DNA of 64,000 nt. Source: Rubellimicrobium sp. CFH 75288 (GTDB lineage: Bacteria > Pseudomonadota > Alphaproteobacteria > Rhodobacterales > Rhodobacteraceae). The stretch covers positions 62,001 to 126,000 of the forward strand of contig NZ_WYDP01000012.1 of NCBI RefSeq assembly GCF_009904055.1. The letters are read 5' to 3'. The position numbers and the translations under genes were made by a program. The notes below the pieces were generated by a model. The model was given only the letters and a program-made list of their open reading frames with translations. It ran no database searches and was not told the DNA's origin. This document shows, in pieces, positions 53,220 to 62,202 of this stretch. Within the stretch, counting starts at the first letter, position 1. Every line of letters starts with the position of its first letter.

Positions 53220-53654
53220 TCAGCTGGTCGCCTCGTCGCCGCGCAGGATGCGCACCCCGTTGATCTTCCAGCCGTCCGGTCCCTCGATCATCTCGTATTC
53301 GAGCGTCCAGAGCCGCCCCTCGGGGTCGCGCATCAGCACGCGCTGGCGCAGCCGGTCGCCCTGCCGCTCAAGGCCGAGAAAGCGCGTCTCGCGGTTGTCC
53401 CAGACCATCGGATAGCCCTGCTCGACCATGCGGCCGAAGCGGTCGGGATTGCCGAAGATGCCCTGGATGGCGGGGCTGGCATGGGACCAGGCGCCGGGCA
53501 GGTCGCGGTCGGCGAAACGGGCGATCTGGTCGCGGATGACGGCCTCGATCACGGCAGCCTGCTCGGCGGTCTGGGCGGCGGTGGCGACGGGAAGGGCGGG
53601 CGGCAGGAGAGCCAGGAGGAGAGCGGCGAGGTGCCGGCGGAGGGGACGGGGCAT
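53220..53654 (-). CDS. DUF4864 domain-containing secreted protein
   Basis: 144 residues with a signal peptide (HLAALLLALLPPALPVATAAQ). The mature part (VIRDQIARFADRDLPGAWSHASPAIQGIFGNPDRFGRMVEQGYPMVWDN, then WTLEYEMIEGPDGWKINGVRIL) matches DUF4864, a nuclear-transport-factor-2-like fold of unknown activity. Divergent from the CHAD gene, which begins 85 bases away on the other strand. Confidence 0.8.
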   Translation of the reverse strand: MPRPLRRHLAALLLALLPPALPVATAAQTAEQAAVIEAVIRDQIARFADRDLPGAWSHASPAIQGIFGNPDRFGRMVEQGYPMVWDNRETRFLGLERQGDRLRQRVLMRDPEGRLWTLEYEMIEGPDGWKINGVRILRGDEATS

Positions 53655-53738
53655 GGCGCGGTCCTTTTCCGGAGGGGTGTCGCCCCTATGATACGGAGCG
53701 CCGCGGCCGGGAGTTTCGGCGCCAGCACGGAGATCGCG

Positions 53739-54617
53739 ATGCCCTTCGCCTTTCTGCCCGAGGACACGGACGTGGAGGCCGCGCTGCGCCGGATCGCGCG
53801 CGAGCAGGCCACCGAGGCGCTGGTCCGGGCGCGGGAGGGCGGGGGCGAGGGCATGGAGAGCCGCGTCCACGGGATGCGCAAGGCGGTCAAGAAGCTGCGC
53901 GGCCTGCTGCGCCTGGTGCGGCCCGTGATGCAGGGCTGGCGCGCCGAGAACGAGGCGCTGCGCGATGCGGGCCGGGGACTGTCCTCGCTGCGCGACGCGG
54001 CCGTGCTGCTGGGCACGGCCGGGCGCCTCGCGGAGGGCATGGAGGAACCCCGGCGCGAGGCGCTGCTGGCGCCCTTGCGCGCCGAGGCCGAGGCGCAGGG
54101 CGCCGCCGCGCCCGAGGGCGCCCTGCCCGCTTTTGCCGAGGCGATGGAGGCCCTGCTCGACCGGCTGGAGGATTGGCGGCTGCGCGCCTCGGGCTGGGAG
54201 GCCCTGGAGCCGGGCCTGGCGGCGACCTGGGAGGGCGCCCGCGCGACGCTGCGCGCCGCCGAGGCCGCGCCGGACGAGGCCGAGGCGCTGCACGAATGGC
54301 GCAAGCGCGTCAAGGACCACTGGTATCAGGCGCGGCTGCTGGCCCCGATCTGGCCCGAGATGATGGAGCCCCATGTGGCCGCCGCCGACGCCCTGGGCGA
54401 GACGCTGGGCGAGGTCAACGACCTGGCCGTGCTGGCCGAGCGGCTGGCCGCGCTGGACGTGGCGCCCGACCTCGCGGAGGAGGCGCTGACGCGCGCGGCG
54501 GCCCTGCGGGCCGAGCGGCTCGCCCTGGCCTTTCCGCTGGGCCGGCGCCTGTTCGCCGGACGCTCGGAGCATCTGCTCGCGCGGTGGCGGGTCTGGTGGG
54601 AGAGGCGGGCGGCCTGA
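53739..54617 (+). CDS. CHAD domain-containing protein
   Basis: 292 residues. The CHAD domain, an all-helical fold with conserved His and Arg/Lys residues that binds inorganic polyphosphate, covers most of the protein: RVHGMRKAVKKLRGLLRLVRP near 45-65 and ALHEWRKRVKDHWYQARLL near 182-200 are its two characteristic helices. The start at 53739 has GGAG upstream; an in-frame ATG at 53688 adds 17 unlikely residues. It ends four bases from the end of lysS. Confidence 0.85.
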   Translation: MPFAFLPEDTDVEAALRRIAREQATEALVRAREGGGEGMESRVHGMRKAVKKLRGLLRLVRPVMQGWRAENEALRDAGRGLSSLRDAAVLLGTAGRLAEGMEEPRREALLAPLRAEAEAQGAAAPEGALPAFAEAMEALLDRLEDWRLRASGWEALEPGLAATWEGARATLRAAEAAPDEAEALHEWRKRVKDHWYQARLLAPIWPEMMEPHVAAADALGETLGEVNDLAVLAERLAALDVAPDLAEEALTRAAALRAERLALAFPLGRRLFAGRSEHLLARWRVWWERRAA

Positions 54618-54621
54618 CGGG

Positions 54622-56202
54622 TCAGGCCGCCTCGGGCGCACCCCTCAGCGCCTCCTCGATCAGGGCGATGCTCTCCTCCACGCCGTAGAGCGCGACAAAG
54701 CCGCCGAAGCGGGGGCCCTCGCTCGCGCCCAGAAGGACCTCGTAGAGGGCGCGGAACCAGTCGCGCAAGGGGTCGAAGCCGTGCTCGTTGCCCACGGCGT
54801 ACACGATGGTCTGGAGCGTTTCGGGGTCGCGCGGGCCGCGATGGGCGCGCAGGCGCGCGGCGAGGTCGGCCATGGCCGCGGCCTCGCGCGCGGTGGGCGC
54901 GCGGCGGCGGCGCTTGGGCTTGACATGCTCGCGGAAGAAGCGCACGGCGCCCTCGGCCGCGGCGTCGAGACCGGGATGGGTCGCGGGCGAGACGCCGGGA
55001 GCGTAGCGGGCGAGATAGCGCCACAGCACCGCCTTGTCCTCGGCCCCGGCGACGGCGGCGAGGTTGAGAAGCATCGCATAGGGCACGACCATGTCCGAGG
55101 CAGGGGGCGCGCCGGCATGGATGTGCCAGACCGGGTTGGCCAGGCGCGCCTCCTCGGACTGGCCGGGAAAGGCGCGCAGGGCCTGGTGGTACTCGTCCAC
55201 GGCCTTGGGAATGACATCCCAGTGCAGGCGCTTGGCGGTGCGCGGCTTGGCGAACATGAAGAAGGCGAGCGACTCGGTGGAGGCGACGCCCAGCCAGTCG
55301 TCCATGCTCAGCCCGTTGCCCTTGGACTTGCTGATCTTGCCGCCATGCTCGTCGAGGAACAGCTCGTAGATCATGTGCTGGGGCGCGCGGCCGCCGAGGA
55401 TCTCGCAGATGCGGTCGTAGAGGGGCGCGTTGGAGGCATGGTCCTTGCCGAACATCTCGTAATCCACGCCGAGCGCGGCCCAGCGGGCGCCGAAATCGGG
55501 CTTCCACTGCAGCTTGACATGCCCGCCGGTCACGGGGACGGTCCATTCGCGCCCGCGCTCGTCGTCGAAGGTGACGGTCCCCTCGCGCGCGTCCACGTGC
55601 TTGATGGGCACATAGAGGACGTGCCCCGTCTCGGGGTGGATGGGCAGAAAGCACGAATAGGTCTGCTGGCGCTCCTCGCGCAGCGAGGCCAGCATGACCT
55701 CCATGATGGCGTCGTAGCGCTCGGCCGCGCGCAGCAGCGTCGCGTCGAACCGGCCCGAGCGGTAGAAGTCCGTCGCCGAGACGAACTCGTAGTCGAAGCC
55801 GAACGTGTCGAGGAAGCGGCGCAGCATCGCGTTGTTGTGGTGCCCGAAGCTCTCGTGCGTGCCGAAGGGGTCCGGCACGGCGGTCAGGGGCCGCTGGAGA
55901 TGTGCGCGCAGCATCTCGGCGCGCGGCACGTTGTCGGGCACCTTGCGCATCCCGTCGAGATCGTCGGAGAACACCACGAGCCGCGTGGGCAGGTCCGAGA
56001 TCGTCTCGAAGGCCCGGCGCACCATGGTGGTGCGCAGCACCTCGCCGAACGTGCCCATATGCGGCAGGCCCGAGGGACCGTAGCCCGTCTCGAACAGGAC
56101 GTGGTCCTTGGGCGGCCCCGCCTCCATGCGGGCCAGAAGGGCGCGCGCCTCCTCGAAGGGCCAGGCGCGGGACGTCATGGCGGCGGCGCGCAGATCGGAC
56201 AT
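54622..56202 (-). CDS. lysS: Lysyl-tRNA synthetase, class I
   Basis: 526 residues of the archaeal-type class I LysRS (LysK), which charges tRNA-Lys and is unrelated to the class II enzyme. HIGH-like PHMGT is at 47-51 and KISKS at 289-293, both on a Rossmann-type catalytic domain; the C-terminal helical anticodon domain follows. Class I LysRS is known in alphaproteobacteria. A promoter (TTGACG-N17-TAGGGG) lies about 40-65 bases upstream. The protein starts at ATG 56202 ([11 protein letters not shown]); a second ATG nine codons in is possible. Confidence 0.95.
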   Translation of the reverse strand: MSDLRAAAMTSRAWPFEEARALLARMEAGPPKDHVLFETGYGPSGLPHMGTFGEVLRTTMVRRAFETISDLPTRLVVFSDDLDGMRKVPDNVPRAEMLRAHLQRPLTAVPDPFGTHESFGHHNNAMLRRFLDTFGFDYEFVSATDFYRSGRFDATLLRAAERYDAIMEVMLASLREERQQTYSCFLPIHPETGHVLYVPIKHVDAREGTVTFDDERGREWTVPVTGGHVKLQWKPDFGARWAALGVDYEMFGKDHASNAPLYDRICEILGGRAPQHMIYELFLDEHGGKISKSKGNGLSMDDWLGVASTESLAFFMFAKPRTAKRLHWDVIPKAVDEYHQALRAFPGQSEEARLANPVWHIHAGAPPASDMVVPYAMLLNLAAVAGAEDKAVLWRYLARYAPGVSPATHPGLDAAAEGAVRFFREHVKPKRRRRAPTAREAAAMADLAARLRAHRGPRDPETLQTIVYAVGNEHGFDPLRDWFRALYEVLLGASEGPRFGGFVALYGVEESIALIEEALRGAPEAA

Positions 56203-56238
56203 GGGCAGGCTCCCTGCGGCAGGGGCATCGGGCGACTC

Positions 56239-56267
56239 CCCCTATTGCCCGGCCCTCGCCGCGTCAA
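56239..56267 (-). promoter_or_regulatory. Candidate lysS promoter (TTGACG-N17-TAGGGG)
   Basis: Minus-strand TTGACG (56267-56262), 17 bases, TAGGGG (56244-56239), about 37 bases before the ATG. Confidence 0.6.
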
Positions 56268-56303
56268 TAAAGCTGGCGCTGCGCCACGGAGGGGAGCAGG
56301 GCC

Positions 56304-56735
56304 ATGGAGGACGGAGCCGACCTGGCGTCGATCTCGCCGCAGGACGCGCTGGTCGCGGTGATGATCGCCACCTCGGCCGCCGACGAGACGATCCGCACCG
56401 CCGAACTGGTCCAGATCAGCACGATCGTGGACAACCTGCCCGTCTTTGCCGCCTATGACGAGGAGCGGATGCGCTGCGTGGGCGAGATGGTCATGCGCCT
56501 CGTCGAGGAGGAGGAGGACGGGCTCGACCGGCTGTTCGAGACCGTCAAGGGCGCCCTGCCCGAGCGGCTGCGCGAGACGGCCTATGCGCTGGCCTGCGAC
56601 GTGGCCGCTGCGGACGGCCGCATCACCGAGGGCGAGGCGCGGATGCTGGAGGAGATCCGCCACGAACTGGGCGTGGACCGGCTTCACGCCGCGGCGATCG
56701 AGCGCGGAGCGCGGGCGCGGTACCAGACCGTCTGA
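56304..56735 (+). CDS. TerB family protein
   Basis: 143 residues of the TerB-like fold: helices with conserved acidic residues (SPQDALVAVMIATSAADETIRTAELVQIST and ACDVAAADGRITEGEARMLEEIRHELGV). TerB-like domains bind metal ions and appear in tellurite-resistance and phage-defence gene sets; this gene stands alone except for the TRIC-like gene seven bases downstream. No TerC or TerD nearby, so tellurite resistance cannot be inferred. Confidence 0.8.
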   Translation: MEDGADLASISPQDALVAVMIATSAADETIRTAELVQISTIVDNLPVFAAYDEERMRCVGEMVMRLVEEEEDGLDRLFETVKGALPERLRETAYALACDVAAADGRITEGEARMLEEIRHELGVDRLHAAAIERGARARYQTV

Positions 56736-56742
56736 GGCGGGG

Positions 56743-57375
56743 ATGTTCGACGCAGCCGCGGGCGCGCTCGACTGGCTCGGGGTGCTCGTCTTCGCCGCAA
56801 GCGGGGCGCTGGCGGCGGCGCGCAAGGGCATGGACCTCGTGGGCTTCGCGCTGCTGGCGGTGGCCACGGGGATCGGGGGCGGCACGATCCGCGACGTGCT
56901 GCTCGGCCGGCTGCCCGTGTTCTGGGTGGGCGAACCCCTGTGGCTTCTGGCCTGCGTGGGGGCGGGACTCGCGGTCTTTGTCGTGGCGCCCCGCCTGCGG
57001 GGGGCAGGAACCGGGCGGCGCCTGCGGCTGCTGCTGTGGCTCGATGCGGTGGGGCTGGCGGTCTTTGCGGTGACAGGGGCCGAGACGGCCCGGCTGGCCG
57101 GGGCGGGTCCGGTGGTGTCGGTGGCGATGGGCGCCGTCACGGCCAGCTTCGGCGGCATCCTGCGCGACGTGCTGGCGGGGGAGCAGCCCGTGGTGCTGAG
57201 CCGCGAGATCTATGTCACGGCAGCGCTGGCCGGCGCGGCGGTCTTTGTCGCCGCGCTGCCCTGGCTGGGGCGCGAGGGCGCGATGGCGCTGGGCTTTGCC
57301 GCCGGGTTCGGGCTGCGCGGCGCGGCGCTGCGGCGGGGCTGGTCGCTGCCGCGGACGGGCCCGCCCCGCCCCTAG
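56743..57375 (+). CDS. TRIC cation channel family / UPF0126 membrane protein
   Basis: 210 residues with about six or seven membrane segments in two halves, each with the glycine-rich motif GGTIRDVLLGRLPVF and GGILRDVLAGEQPVV, the two-fold repeat of the YicG/UPF0126 family now grouped with TRIC-type cation channels. It would pass K+ or other monovalent cations; this is family inference. The ATG follows the TerB stop by seven bases. Its TAG shares CTAG with the dacB stop. Confidence 0.88.
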   Translation: MFDAAAGALDWLGVLVFAASGALAAARKGMDLVGFALLAVATGIGGGTIRDVLLGRLPVFWVGEPLWLLACVGAGLAVFVVAPRLRGAGTGRRLRLLLWLDAVGLAVFAVTGAETARLAGAGPVVSVAMGAVTASFGGILRDVLAGEQPVVLSREIYVTAALAGAAVFVAALPWLGREGAMALGFAAGFGLRGAALRRGWSLPRTGPPRP

Positions 57376-58907
57376 GACCCGTCCGGTCCGATCACGCCCC
57401 AGCGCTGGAGCAGCATCTGCTGGAGCCGGCGCGCGCGGGCGTTGAAATCGCGGCTGCCGGGCGGGATCTCCTCGTCGCTCGCCGCCGCGGCGGCGGCGCG
57501 GCGCTCGGGGTCGCCCACGAAGATGGCGAAGGCCAGATCGGCGCCCGGCGTGGTGCGCGCATAGCCCGCAAGGGTCGAGACGAAGTTCAGGGTGCCCGTC
57601 TTGGCGCGCACGAGGGCGGGCGGCATCGGGATGCGCTCGCCATTGGCGTCGGTCAGGGGATGTTCGCGCAGGATGGGACGCAGCAGGTCCATCACCCCCG
57701 GCGAAGCGAGGGCGATCGCCATCTCGATCGGGGCGATGCGGCTGTCGGCGCTGAGGCCCGAATGATCCAGAAGCCGCATCTGCGCCCCGGTCCGCCGCAT
57801 GAGCCAGCGCGCCATGGCCGCGGCCGATTCGCGCGGACCGGCCGGATCGAGCCCGCGCGCGCGGCTGGCGGCGAGACCCAGCACCTCGGCCGTGAGGTTG
57901 GTGGAGTAGAGCAGCATCTCGCGCGCGATCTCCACGAGGGGGGCGCTCTCGTGACGGGCGATCTCCTCGCCATCGGGCGAGGCTTCGGCGCGCGCAGGTG
58001 CGGGCAGCGCGACACCCTGCGCCTCGGCGAGCGCCCGGAACGCCTCGCCCGCATAGCGTTCGGGGTCGCGGACGGGCAGCCAGCGGCTGCCCGCCTCGCC
58101 GAGCTGGCCGCGGGCGACCGTCCAGGCATCGATGCCGCCGCGATCCTCGTAGGTATAGACGGGCAGCGAGCGCGGCTCCACGCTGATCGTGGCGACGGAA
58201 ACGGCCGGACGGTGGCGGTCGCCGCGTGCGTCGAGGACCGTGCGATAGGTGCCGTCGCCGCGCTGGGCCCATTCGAAGAAGATGCGGTTGAAGTTGAGGT
58301 TGAGGCCGGAGACGCCCGGGTTGTAGGCCACATGCGGCGGCTGGCCGTCGTCGATCAGCCGCGCATGGGGCAGCGCCCCGCCCCATGTGAGGAAGCGGCC
58401 CGACATGCCGGTGATGCCGGCCTGCCGCAGGGCCGCGGCCAGATCGGCCAGATGATCCGTGGTGAGCGTCGGGTCGCCCCCGCCCGCAAGGACCAGGTCG
58501 CCGCGGAGGATGCCCCCCTCCACTGGCCCAATGGCGAGGAGGCGGGTGGCAAAGCGGCTGCCGGGGTCGAGATGTTCGAGCGCATAGAGCGCCGTCAGGG
58601 CCTTCATCACGGAAGCGGGCGGGATCGGGTCGGATGCGGCGTGCGCATCGAGGAGGGTGCCGGTGCGCGCATCGGCCAGGGCGATGCCCGCGCGCCCCTC
58701 GAGGCCCGCGGCCCGGACCATGTCCGCGATCTCGCGCCGCAGCCGGGGCGAGACGGAGGGGCGGGTCGCCGGCGCGGCCGAGGGTGCGGCAGGTCGCGCG
58801 ACCGGGCGCAGCTCGGCCACAGCCATCCCCGCGCAGAGCGAGGCGGCCGCCCCCAGAAGGGCCCGCCGCGTCAGGTCGCCTGCGCGCGCTGTCCGGTCCT
58901 GCGCCAT
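57372..58907 (-). CDS. dacB: D-alanyl-D-alanine carboxypeptidase/endopeptidase (PBP4 type)
   Basis: 511 residues. A penicillin-binding protein of the S13 family: SxxK at S99-K102 (PPASVMKALTA), SxN-like SGLS in LLDHSGLSADSR, and KTG in RAKTGTLNFVSTL. It trims and cuts peptide cross-links in the periplasm. The N-terminus LTRRALLGAAASLCAGMAV is a twin-arginine-like signal, unusual for this enzyme, which is normally Sec-exported. Promoter TTGCAG-N16-TAGGGT lies about 30-60 bases upstream. Confidence 0.93.
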   Translation of the reverse strand: MAQDRTARAGDLTRRALLGAAASLCAGMAVAELRPVARPAAPSAAPATRPSVSPRLRREIADMVRAAGLEGRAGIALADARTGTLLDAHAASDPIPPASVMKALTALYALEHLDPGSRFATRLLAIGPVEGGILRGDLVLAGGGDPTLTTDHLADLAAALRQAGITGMSGRFLTWGGALPHARLIDDGQPPHVAYNPGVSGLNLNFNRIFFEWAQRGDGTYRTVLDARGDRHRPAVSVATISVEPRSLPVYTYEDRGGIDAWTVARGQLGEAGSRWLPVRDPERYAGEAFRALAEAQGVALPAPARAEASPDGEEIARHESAPLVEIAREMLLYSTNLTAEVLGLAASRARGLDPAGPRESAAAMARWLMRRTGAQMRLLDHSGLSADSRIAPIEMAIALASPGVMDLLRPILREHPLTDANGERIPMPPALVRAKTGTLNFVSTLAGYARTTPGADLAFAIFVGDPERRAAAAAASDEEIPPGSRDFNARARRLQQMLLQRWGVIGPDGS

Positions 58908-58937
58908 CCCGACCTCCCTCTGCCGCTATGCGGCGGC

Positions 58938-58965
58938 ACCCTAGCCGGGGGGGCGGGCGCTGCAA
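58938..58965 (-). promoter_or_regulatory. Candidate dacB promoter (TTGCAG-N16-TAGGGT)
   Basis: Minus-strand TTGCAG (58965-58960), 16 bases, TAGGGT (58943-58938), about 31 bases before the ATG. Confidence 0.5.
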
Positions 58966-58987
58966 GCCCTGCAAGCCCCGCGCGCGG

Positions 58988-59605
58988 TCAAGGAAGCGGG
59001 AGCGGCCAGCGACCCGCCCGGCGGAGGGCGGTCGAGGAGTCCGCCCGCAGCGGCAGGTCGAGAAAGACCCAGGCGGGTGGCGGGGTGCGGGCCAGCGCGC
59101 GGGCGCGGGCGGCGGGCAGGCGGGCGTGGCGGAAGGCCCGGGCGGCCGGCGCGAAGCGGGCGGGGAGGCGCGAGCCGGGCCGGGCGAACACTGCCACCGG
59201 CACGGTCCCGAGGATGCGCCGCCAGTCGCGCCAGCGGTGGAGCTGGAGCATGTTGTCGGACCCCATCAGCCAGACGAGGTGCACGCCGGGCAGCCGGCGG
59301 CGCAGGCGGGCGAGGGTGTCGGCGGTGAAGCGCGTGCCCCAGCGCGCCTCGAGGTCGGTGGGCACGATGCGGGGATCGCGCACAAGCCGCCGCGCAGCCG
59401 CGAGCCGCAGCGCGAGGGGTGCCGGGCCGCCCGGCTTGAGCGGATTGGCGGGGCTGACCAGCCACCACACCCGGTCGAGCCCGAGCCGCGCCAGCGCCGC
59501 GCGCGAGATCGCGAGATGGCCCTCGTGCGCGGGGTCGAACGACCCGCCCAGCAGTCCGATCGCCATGCCGGGACGCGCCGTGGGCAGGCCGGGGCCGAGG
59601 CTCAT
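58988..59605 (-). CDS. nadD: Nicotinate-nucleotide adenylyltransferase
   Basis: 205 residues. It adenylates nicotinic acid mononucleotide in NAD synthesis. The GLLGGSFDPAHEGHL loop (17-31) contains the HxGH-type nucleotidyl-transfer site, VWWLVSPANPLKP is conserved, and the C-terminal motif appears as DSSTALR (usually ISSTxIR). The start ATG overlaps the upstream beta-propeller gene by four bases, placing nadD at the end of a coupled methyltransferase-propeller-nadD operon. Confidence 0.9.
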   Translation of the reverse strand: MSLGPGLPTARPGMAIGLLGGSFDPAHEGHLAISRAALARLGLDRVWWLVSPANPLKPGGPAPLALRLAAARRLVRDPRIVPTDLEARWGTRFTADTLARLRRRLPGVHLVWLMGSDNMLQLHRWRDWRRILGTVPVAVFARPGSRLPARFAPAARAFRHARLPAARARALARTPPPAWVFLDLPLRADSSTALRRAGRWPLPLP

Positions 59606-60435
59606 GGGACGAAGCGCACGAAGGCGAAGGCCCGGCCGTCCGGGCGCCAGGGGGGGACGTTGATCGTCCCCTGCCCGCCCCGGTGCGTGCCGTCGAGGCG
59701 CAGCACCTCCTGCGCCGGCCCCCCGTCCTGCGGCAGCAGCATGAGTGAGACGGGAAGGTTGGCGGGGTGCCCCGCCGTGCCGGGCGGATAGCGCAGGAAC
59801 AGCACCTGCGCCCCGTCCGGCGAGGGGTGGGGAAACCAGTCCACGCCGTCGCCGCCCGTCATCCGTTGCAGGTCCGTCCCGTCGGGGCTCACGCGCCAGA
59901 GGTCGACCCGGCCCTCGCGTTCGCCGTTGAACCAGACCCGGCGGCCGTCCGCGCTCCAGTCCGGGCCGTCGGCGTGGTCGAAGCCCTGCGCCAGGGGGCG
60001 CTCGCCGTGGCCGTCGGCGTCGCAGAGATGGGGCAGGACCGGGCCGCCGTCGCGGGCGGCGGCATAGGCGTGGCGCGACCCGTCCGGCGACCAGCCGTGC
60101 CACCAGGAGGGGGTGAGCGGCGTGAGGCGGCGCGGCGGGCCGCCTGCGGCGGGCATCGTGTAGATGCAGGAGGCGCCCGTCCGGCCCTTGGCCGAGAAGG
60201 CGATCAGCCGCCCGTCCGGCGAGAAGCCGTGGTCGTTGTTGCACCCCTCGATCCCGCCGGTCTCGAGGGGGTGGAGCGCGGGGGCGTCGAGGGGGACGCG
60301 GAAGAGGCGCCCCTCTCCGTTGACCAGAAGCCAGCCGTCGCGGTGCCAGTTCGGCGCCTCGACGACCCCCTCGTGCCGCAGGACCACTTCGGTGCGGCCC
60401 GAGGCGAGGTCGTGGGTGCAGAGTTCGGAGATCAT
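59602..60435 (-). CDS. TolB-like beta-propeller protein
   Basis: 277 residues with repeating strands typical of a TolB/oligogalacturonate-lyase-like six-bladed propeller: GFSPDGRLIAFSAKG, GWSPDGSRHAYAA, DWSADGRRVWFNGEREG, HPSPDGAQVLFLRYPPG, PPWRPDGRAFAFVR, a DG-rich repeat about every 40 residues. No signal peptide, so cytoplasmic. No metal-binding His set typical of oligogalacturonate lyase can be assigned with confidence; function unknown. It overlaps by four bases both upstream (methyltransferase) and downstream (nadD). Confidence 0.78.
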   Translation of the reverse strand: MISELCTHDLASGRTEVVLRHEGVVEAPNWHRDGWLLVNGEGRLFRVPLDAPALHPLETGGIEGCNNDHGFSPDGRLIAFSAKGRTGASCIYTMPAAGGPPRRLTPLTPSWWHGWSPDGSRHAYAAARDGGPVLPHLCDADGHGERPLAQGFDHADGPDWSADGRRVWFNGEREGRVDLWRVSPDGTDLQRMTGGDGVDWFPHPSPDGAQVLFLRYPPGTAGHPANLPVSLMLLPQDGGPAQEVLRLDGTHRGGQGTINVPPWRPDGRAFAFVRFVP

Positions 60436-62114
60436 GCGGAGCCGTCGTCGGAGAACAGGTCGCGCTCGGCGGGCCGGACCTTCTCCCTGGGGGCAGGCTT
60501 GAAGCTGTCGCCGCGGCGTGCGGGCAGGCGGATGGCGCGGTCGCGAAGCGCCATGGCCTCCTCGATGGTGACGATCTGGCACTTGGGCACGGGCGGCCAG
60601 CCGTCGAGCGTGTAGTGGCCCGCGCCTGCCGCCTCGGTCAGCATGGGCTTCGTCGGCGGCTCCAGCGTCAGGAGGATGCCGACCTGCGCCTTGTCCCGCT
60701 CCACCACGTTCAGCAGCTCGCGCACGTCCTTGACCGAGACGCCGCCGCCCTTGACCGAGACGATCGCCTTCTGCGTGGGGCCGAAGGGCACGATGCCGTC
60801 GCGGCCGCCGTCGGCGCCCTTCTTCGCGCCCTGCCACGGCTTCGCATCGCCCAGGAGCGAGAGCGCCCACAGCTCCCACTGCTTCTTGTCGCGCGAGTCG
60901 TCCTGGAACCACTGGCGGGCCGAGGCGAGGTCGGCGGGCTCTCCGTGGACCTGATAGACGGGCTGGACGGGCTGGCCGCGCCAGGCGTCGGCCAGGCGCT
61001 TGCGGATCAGGCCGATGGCGAGGTGGGTGATGTCGATCCCGATCCAGCGCCGCCCGAGCTTTTCCGCCGCGTGCACGGTGGTGCCGCAGCCGCAGAAGGG
61101 GTCGAGAACGAGGTCACCGGGGTGGGATGAGGCCGCGATGATGCGTTCGAGAAGGGCCAATGGCTTCTGGGTGGGATAGCCAAGGCGCTCTTGCGCATTC
61201 GCTGATAGTGGCGAAATATCGACCCAAACGTCTGACATTGCGACTCCATCGAGGTCAGAAACCAACCATTTCAGACGTGGAGTTCCGCCTTTAGTCGGCC
61301 AAGCGATCCGGCCAGCCGCATCCAGCGCGTCCAACTTCTCTTGAGTGGTTCCTCCGTTAATGCCTTCCAGCTCTAGGATTCTGCGGGGGAGTGCCCAATG
61401 TCGGCCCACAGTGGTCGGGTTCACTCCACGCCAAGGCAGTCCGCTGTCACCGTTCCGGATGCCCGCGCCAGTAAGCGAAATGGGTTGGAAATTCTCGCCC
61501 CTATTAGTGTCGAAGCTTGTGAAGTGCTTCGTCAGATAACGCTCATCATGCGGACCCCTCGGATTGGTCCACACAAACGATGAGGTTTTTGCATACATCA
61601 GAATCGTATCATGCACCGGACCATAGCGTTTGGCTGAGCCATGAGCATGCGTCCTTTTCCAAACAATCTCGGAGACGAAGTTCTCCGCCCCGAACACCCC
61701 ATCCAGAATCACCTTGAGGTAATGGCTCGCCGTCGGGTCGCAGTGGAGGTAGAGGCTTCCCGTGGGCTTGAGCACGCGGTGCAGCTCGATCAGGCGGACG
61801 GCCATCATGGCGAGGTAGGCCATCAGGTCGCTGGTCCCCAGCCCCTCGCGCATGGCCGTCAGCATGGTGGCGGCGCGCTGGTGCCCGGACGCGCGGACGG
61901 ACTGGAACGCGGCCTCGGCCGCCTCGCCCCAGGTCCAGGTATCCTCGAACGCCTCGATGTTGGCGCCGCTGCCCTGCCCCGAGGGGTCGCGGATGACGAG
62001 GTTGTAGGTCGCGTCGGAATTGAAGGGCGGGTCGAGATAGATCAGGTCCACGCTCTCATCCGCGATGTGCTTGCGCAGCACCTCGAGGTTGTCGCCGTAA
62101 TACAGGTGATTCAC
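60432..62114 (-). CDS. DNA methyltransferase (beta-class, N4/N6) fused to an Mrr-like nuclease domain
   Basis: 560 residues. N6/N4 methylase motif IV is DPPF (28-31) and SAM motif I is F340-C-G-C-G344 (DPFCGCGTT); the order IV then I makes this a beta-class enzyme with the recognition region between. After about residue 410 there is an Mrr-like restriction-nuclease pattern: GADGGRDG (Asp435, Asp439) followed by VSVK with Lys455. If intact, one polypeptide could both methylate and cut or sense methylation; that is inference. The recognition region (residues about 145-309) is 45-50% G+C against about 65-70% around it. ATG 62114; four-base overlap with the propeller gene. Confidence 0.85.
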   Translation of the reverse strand: MNHLYYGDNLEVLRKHIADESVDLIYLDPPFNSDATYNLVIRDPSGQGSGANIEAFEDTWTWGEAAEAAFQSVRASGHQRAATMLTAMREGLGTSDLMAYLAMMAVRLIELHRVLKPTGSLYLHCDPTASHYLKVILDGVFGAENFVSEIVWKRTHAHGSAKRYGPVHDTILMYAKTSSFVWTNPRGPHDERYLTKHFTSFDTNRGENFQPISLTGAGIRNGDSGLPWRGVNPTTVGRHWALPRRILELEGINGGTTQEKLDALDAAGRIAWPTKGGTPRLKWLVSDLDGVAMSDVWVDISPLSANAQERLGYPTQKPLALLERIIAASSHPGDLVLDPFCGCGTTVHAAEKLGRRWIGIDITHLAIGLIRKRLADAWRGQPVQPVYQVHGEPADLASARQWFQDDSRDKKQWELWALSLLGDAKPWQGAKKGADGGRDGIVPFGPTQKAIVSVKGGGVSVKDVRELLNVVERDKAQVGILLTLEPPTKPMLTEAAGAGHYTLDGWPPVPKCQIVTIEEAMALRDRAIRLPARRGDSFKPAPREKVRPAERDLFSDDGSA

Positions 62115-62202
62115 GCAGCCCTCCTTTCCCCGTCCCTCCGGCCTAGCACAACGAGGTTAAGGAAGCGTTGACGGGCGGCGGAAGGGGCATGGCGGCATCG
62201 CC

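Noticed and set aside
56304-56735. Tellurite-resistance locus
   Set aside because: TerB stands without terC, terD or terZ; the family name alone does not support resistance.
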